From NCBI GenBank assembly GCA_024401335.1, contig JAKSLH010000011.1, positions 20,424 through 84,423 of the forward strand: 64,000 bases of DNA, given 5' to 3'. The notes below the pieces were generated by a model. The model ran no database searches, was not told the DNA's origin, and saw nothing but the letters and a program-made list of their open reading frames with translations. The DNA comes from Bacteroidales bacterium. Lineage in GTDB: Bacteria > Bacteroidota > Bacteroidia > Bacteroidales > Marinilabiliaceae. The position numbers and the translations under genes were made by a program. Below are positions 61,170-64,000 of the stretch, one piece after another. Position 1 is the first letter of the stretch; every line of letters starts with the position of its first letter.

Positions 61170-61207
61170 AGGTAGCGGGTTAGCGAATGACTCTTAACCT
61201 GCTACCT
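61170..61207 (+). promoter_or_regulatory. Intercistronic hairpin between fusA and rpsJ
   Basis: A 13-bp stem (AGGTAGCGGGTTA with TAACCTGCTACCT, one G-U) with a 12-nt loop is preceded by eight As. The right flank CTTATAAATAAAAG has no clear T run, so termination would be partial at best in this direction. It is stronger in reverse. Confidence 0.7.
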
Positions 61208-61238
61208 CTTATAAATAAAAGTATAATTTAAAACTAAA

Positions 61239-61544
61239 ATGAGTCAGAAAATTAGAATTAAGCTTAAGTCTTATGACCACAACTTGGTTGACAAGTCAGC
61301 CGAGAAGATCGTAAAGACAGTAAAGAGCACAGGTGCAGTAGTAAGTGGTCCTATTCCACTGCCAACTCACAAGCGTATCTTCACTATCCTTCGTTCGACA
61401 TTCGTTAACAAGAAGTCGCGCGAGCAGTTCCAGCTCTCTTCGTACAAGCGTCTTATCGACATCTACAGCTCGACATCAAAGACAATTGACGCCCTCATGA
61501 AGCTTGAGTTGCCTAGTGGCGTAGAAGTTGAAATCAAGGTGTAA
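61239..61544 (+). CDS. rpsJ: 30S ribosomal protein S10
   Basis: A 101-residue S10, a component of the 30S head and, as NusE, of the antitermination complex. [20 protein letters not shown] at the start and [20 protein letters not shown] are diagnostic. It is first of the S10-type gene string and lies 31 bp behind the hairpin. Confidence 0.98.
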   Translation: MSQKIRIKLKSYDHNLVDKSAEKIVKTVKSTGAVVSGPIPLPTHKRIFTILRSTFVNKKSREQFQLSSYKRLIDIYSSTSKTIDALMKLELPSGVEVEIKV

Positions 61545-61607
61545 TCCTTGTTTGTCAAGTTAAGGTTATAAAGCAAGAACAATTCAATTTTAAAAATTAA
61601 AAAAGCA

Positions 61608-62225
61608 ATGCCAGGATTAATTGGAAAAAAAATCGGAATGACATCCGTTTTCAGTGCCGAGGGTAAGAGCATACCATGCACTGTTATCGAAGCTGGCCCA
61701 TGCCATGTTACGCAGGTTAAGACTGTGGAAACCGATGGTTACGAAGCTGTACAGCTCGCTTACGACGAGAAGAAGGAGAAGAACACATCTAATCAGATGA
61801 TGGGTCACTTCAAGAAGGCAGGTGTAGCGCCTTCAAGAAAGTTGGTTGAATTCTCTGGATTTGACAAGGAAATGAACCTTGGTGACGTAGTTGATGTTAA
61901 CATCATCGAAGAAGACTCTTTCGTAGATGTAGTAGGCATCTCAAAGGGTAAAGGTTTCCAGGGTGTCGTAGGTCGTCATGGCTTCGGCGGTGTAGGCTGC
62001 CAGACACATGGTCAGCACAACCGTCTTAGGGCTCCTGGATCTGTTGGTGCATCATCTTACCCATCACGTGTATTCAAGGGTATGAGAATGGCTGGCCGTA
62101 CCGGTGGCGATCGAGTAAAGGTTGAAAACCTTAGAGTTATTAAAGTTATCCCAGAGAGCAACCTTATCGTAGTTAAGGGATCTGTTCCAGGATGCAAGGG
62201 TTCATACTTAATTATTGAGAAATAA
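61608..62225 (+). CDS. rplC: 50S ribosomal protein L3
   Basis: A 205-residue L3. [19 protein letters not shown] at the start and [20 protein letters not shown] near the peptidyl-transferase loop are diagnostic. The stop TAA overlaps the rplD ATG by one base (TAATG), so the two are translationally coupled. Confidence 0.98.
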   Translation: MPGLIGKKIGMTSVFSAEGKSIPCTVIEAGPCHVTQVKTVETDGYEAVQLAYDEKKEKNTSNQMMGHFKKAGVAPSRKLVEFSGFDKEMNLGDVVDVNIIEEDSFVDVVGISKGKGFQGVVGRHGFGGVGCQTHGQHNRLRAPGSVGASSYPSRVFKGMRMAGRTGGDRVKVENLRVIKVIPESNLIVVKGSVPGCKGSYLIIEK

Positions 62226-62857
62226 TGGAACTGAGCGTATTAAATAAGGAAGGTAAGGAAACCGGCAAGAAGGTCGTACTCCCAGAGGCAGTATTCGGAA
62301 TTGAGCCAAGTGATCACGCTATTTACCTTGATGTAAAGCAGTTCTTGGCAAACAACCGTCAGGGTACACACAAGGCTAAGGAACGTGCAGAGAACTCTCA
62401 CTCTACTCGCAAGATCAAGAAGCAGAAGGGTACAGGCGGTGCTCGTGCAGGTTCATTGAAGTCACCAGTATTCGTTGGTGGTGGTAGAATTTTCGGTCCA
62501 CGTCCACGTAATTACTCATTCAAGCTCAACAAGAAGTTGAAGCAGCTCGCTCGTTTCTCAGCTTTGAGCTACAAGGCACAGGAACAGTCAATTGTAGTTG
62601 TTGAAGACTTTACATTCAATGCTCCAAAGACAAAGGATTTCGTAGCATTCAAGAAGAACATCAATATCGCAGAAGGCGCACGTTCACTCGTAGTTCTTCC
62701 AGACTATGACGAGAACATCTATATGTCAGCTCGCAACGTTCAGCGTAGCGAAGTTACTATAGCAGCTAACCTCAATACATATGATGTAATGAAGGCTAAG
62801 ACTCTTGTGTTGTTTGAAAGCACAATTGAGCAGTTTAACAATCTTGTAAACGCATAA
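62225..62857 (+). CDS. rplD: 50S ribosomal protein L4
   Basis: A 210-residue L4, a component of the exit tunnel. [19 protein letters not shown] followed by [20 protein letters not shown] is the conserved tunnel loop. In other bacteria L4 represses its own operon. No such leader is evident here. It is one base overlapped with rplC and 11 bp before rplW. Confidence 0.97.
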   Translation: MELSVLNKEGKETGKKVVLPEAVFGIEPSDHAIYLDVKQFLANNRQGTHKAKERAENSHSTRKIKKQKGTGGARAGSLKSPVFVGGGRIFGPRPRNYSFKLNKKLKQLARFSALSYKAQEQSIVVVEDFTFNAPKTKDFVAFKKNINIAEGARSLVVLPDYDENIYMSARNVQRSEVTIAANLNTYDVMKAKTLVLFESTIEQFNNLVNA

Positions 62858-62868
62858 GTAGGAAGAAA

Positions 62869-63162
62869 ATGGGAATAATAGTTAAGCCTCTGGTTACAGA
62901 GAAGCAGACAAAGATCTCTGAGAAGTTCGGCAACCGTTATGGTTTTGTTGTACTCCGAAATGCGGACAAGACAGAGATCAAGAAGGCAATTGAAGAGCTT
63001 TACAACGTTAACGTAGTAAAGATTAACACACTCATCGCTCCAGCTAAGCGTAAGAGCCGTTACACTAAGGCTGGTATGATCCAGGGTCGTGTTCCTTCAT
63101 ACAAGAAAGCCATTGTTACATTGGCAGAAGGCCAGACAATTGATTTTTATAGCAATATCTAA
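62869..63162 (+). CDS. rplW: 50S ribosomal protein L23
   Basis: A 97-residue L23, located at the tunnel exit where trigger factor and SRP dock. VKPLVTEKQTKISEKFGNRY at the start and YTKAGMIQGRVPSYKKAIVT are typical. It is 6 bp before rplB. Confidence 0.97.
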   Translation: MGIIVKPLVTEKQTKISEKFGNRYGFVVLRNADKTEIKKAIEELYNVNVVKINTLIAPAKRKSRYTKAGMIQGRVPSYKKAIVTLAEGQTIDFYSNI

Positions 63163-63168
63163 TAAGAA

Positions 63169-63993
63169 ATGGCAGTTAGAAAGTTGAAGCCCGTAACACC
63201 GGGGCAGCGTAACAAAGTTATTGGAACGTTCGATACGATTACGTCGACAACTCCAGAAAAGTCATTGTTGAGACCATTGAAGAAGACAGGTGGTCGAAAC
63301 AACACCGGTAAGATGACAATGCGTTATATCGGTGGTGGACACAAAAGAAAGTACAGAGTAATCGACTTCAAGAGATTGAAGGACGGTGTGCCAGCAAAGG
63401 TAGATTCTATTCAGTACGATCCGAATAGAACAGCTCGCATAGCTTTGTTGGTTTACGAGGATGGTGAGAAGAGTTACATTCTCGCTCCAAATGGTCTCCA
63501 GGTAGGTCAGACAGTAATGTCTGGTGAGGGAGTTGCTCCAGAAGTTGGAAACGCTCTTCCACTTAGCTCTATACCTGTAGGTACTATTATCCATAATATC
63601 GAGCTCCGTCCAGGACAGGGTGGTATTATGGCACGTAGTGCAGGCTCATTTGCTCAGTTGGCAGGCCGTGATGGTGGCTACGCTATTATCAAGTTGCCTT
63701 CAGGCGAAACTCGCCGAGTATTGGTTACATGCCGTGCTACAGTAGGTGTAGTTGGTAACTCTGACCACGCTCTTGAGAAGTCTGGTAAGGCAGGTCGTTC
63801 AAGATGGTTGGGTCGTCGCCCACGCAACCGTGGTGTTGTAATGAACCCAGTAGATCACCCAATGGGTGGTGGTGAAGGTCGTGCTTCAGGTGGACACCCA
63901 CGTTCACGTAAGGGTCTCCTCGCTAAGGGTTACAAGACTCGTACTCCTAAGAAGCAGTCTAACAAGTTCATCATTGAAAGACGTAAAAAGTAA
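63169..63993 (+). CDS. rplB: 50S ribosomal protein L2
   Basis: A complete 274-residue L2, needed for subunit joining and peptidyl transfer. [20 protein letters not shown] and [20 protein letters not shown] are conserved. The His-Gly of the usual PHGGGEG motif is replaced by Met-Gly, which I believe is characteristic of Bacteroidota. The next gene (expected rpsS) lies outside the window. Confidence 0.97.
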   Translation: MAVRKLKPVTPGQRNKVIGTFDTITSTTPEKSLLRPLKKTGGRNNTGKMTMRYIGGGHKRKYRVIDFKRLKDGVPAKVDSIQYDPNRTARIALLVYEDGEKSYILAPNGLQVGQTVMSGEGVAPEVGNALPLSSIPVGTIIHNIELRPGQGGIMARSAGSFAQLAGRDGGYAIIKLPSGETRRVLVTCRATVGVVGNSDHALEKSGKAGRSRWLGRRPRNRGVVMNPVDHPMGGGEGRASGGHPRSRKGLLAKGYKTRTPKKQSNKFIIERRKK

Positions 63994-64000
63994 TCGCGTA

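Overview
The window is chromosomal DNA from a member of the Bacteroidota, most likely order Bacteroidales and possibly Prevotellaceae-like. The evidence is SusC/SusD outer-membrane pairs, GH97 and GH13 starch enzymes, TonB receptors paired with DUF4249 lipoproteins, type IX secretion (T9SS) sorting domains with a PorP/SprF protein, the near absence of Shine-Dalgarno sequences, and recurrent TTTG-N19/20-TAnnTTTG promoters. Genus assignment is inference.

Layout. 1-147 is the 3' end of ispD. A Ser-rich small protein (211-588, minus) lies divergent from a four-gene ECF sigma factor operon (710-2943) that includes a membrane anti-sigma candidate and two exported proteins. An AAA-ATPase/PD-(D/E)XK protein (3016-4575, minus) follows. 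5043-11125 is a visibly AT-rich cell-envelope locus: lipoprotein, thioredoxin-fold lipoprotein with a CGLC motif, DUF4249 lipoprotein, TonB receptor, and a second lipoprotein. 11187-17633 holds housekeeping genes: GT2 glycosyltransferase, inositol-phosphatase family enzyme, a TIGR02757 protein, a tRNA1(Val) methyltransferase, a DUF4831 protein and the dipeptidase PepD. A minus-strand tRNA operon (Ser-GCT, Pro-TGG, Gly-GCC, Thr-GGT) is divergent from recA.

19523-31687 is a starch-utilisation locus. A membrane-spanning SusR-like regulator is separated by convergent greA from susC, susD, a SusE/F-like lipoprotein with three tandem starch-binding modules, a GH13 lipoprotein and a GH97 alpha-glucosidase. 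No SusA neopullulanase is present. 32202-36050 is a second TonB/DUF4249 locus. lptB, prfB, rimM and a DUF4097 protein follow on the minus strand.

39955-48271 starts with one of the best-matched promoters in the window and encodes a T9SS-linked set: a type B sorting-domain protein, PorP/SprF, a PD40/PKD protein, an uncharacterised exported protein, and a 1060-residue propeller sensor ending in a SpoIIE phosphatase. An ABC-2 exporter pair and comF come next, followed by a minus-strand hisB, NUDIX and unknown-protein operon. 54177-57766 holds a T9SS type A cargo protein with repeated N-Y-G-N-S-G modules, a 68-residue peptide gene, and an N-terminally truncated copy of the cargo C-terminus. The window closes with rpsL, rpsG, fusA, rpsJ, rplC, rplD, rplW and rplB.

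The regions most likely to hold something undescribed are the PorP/SpoIIE cluster with its unknown exported protein, the thioredoxin-fold/TonB/DUF4249 locus, and the repeat-bearing T9SS cargo with its peptide partner.
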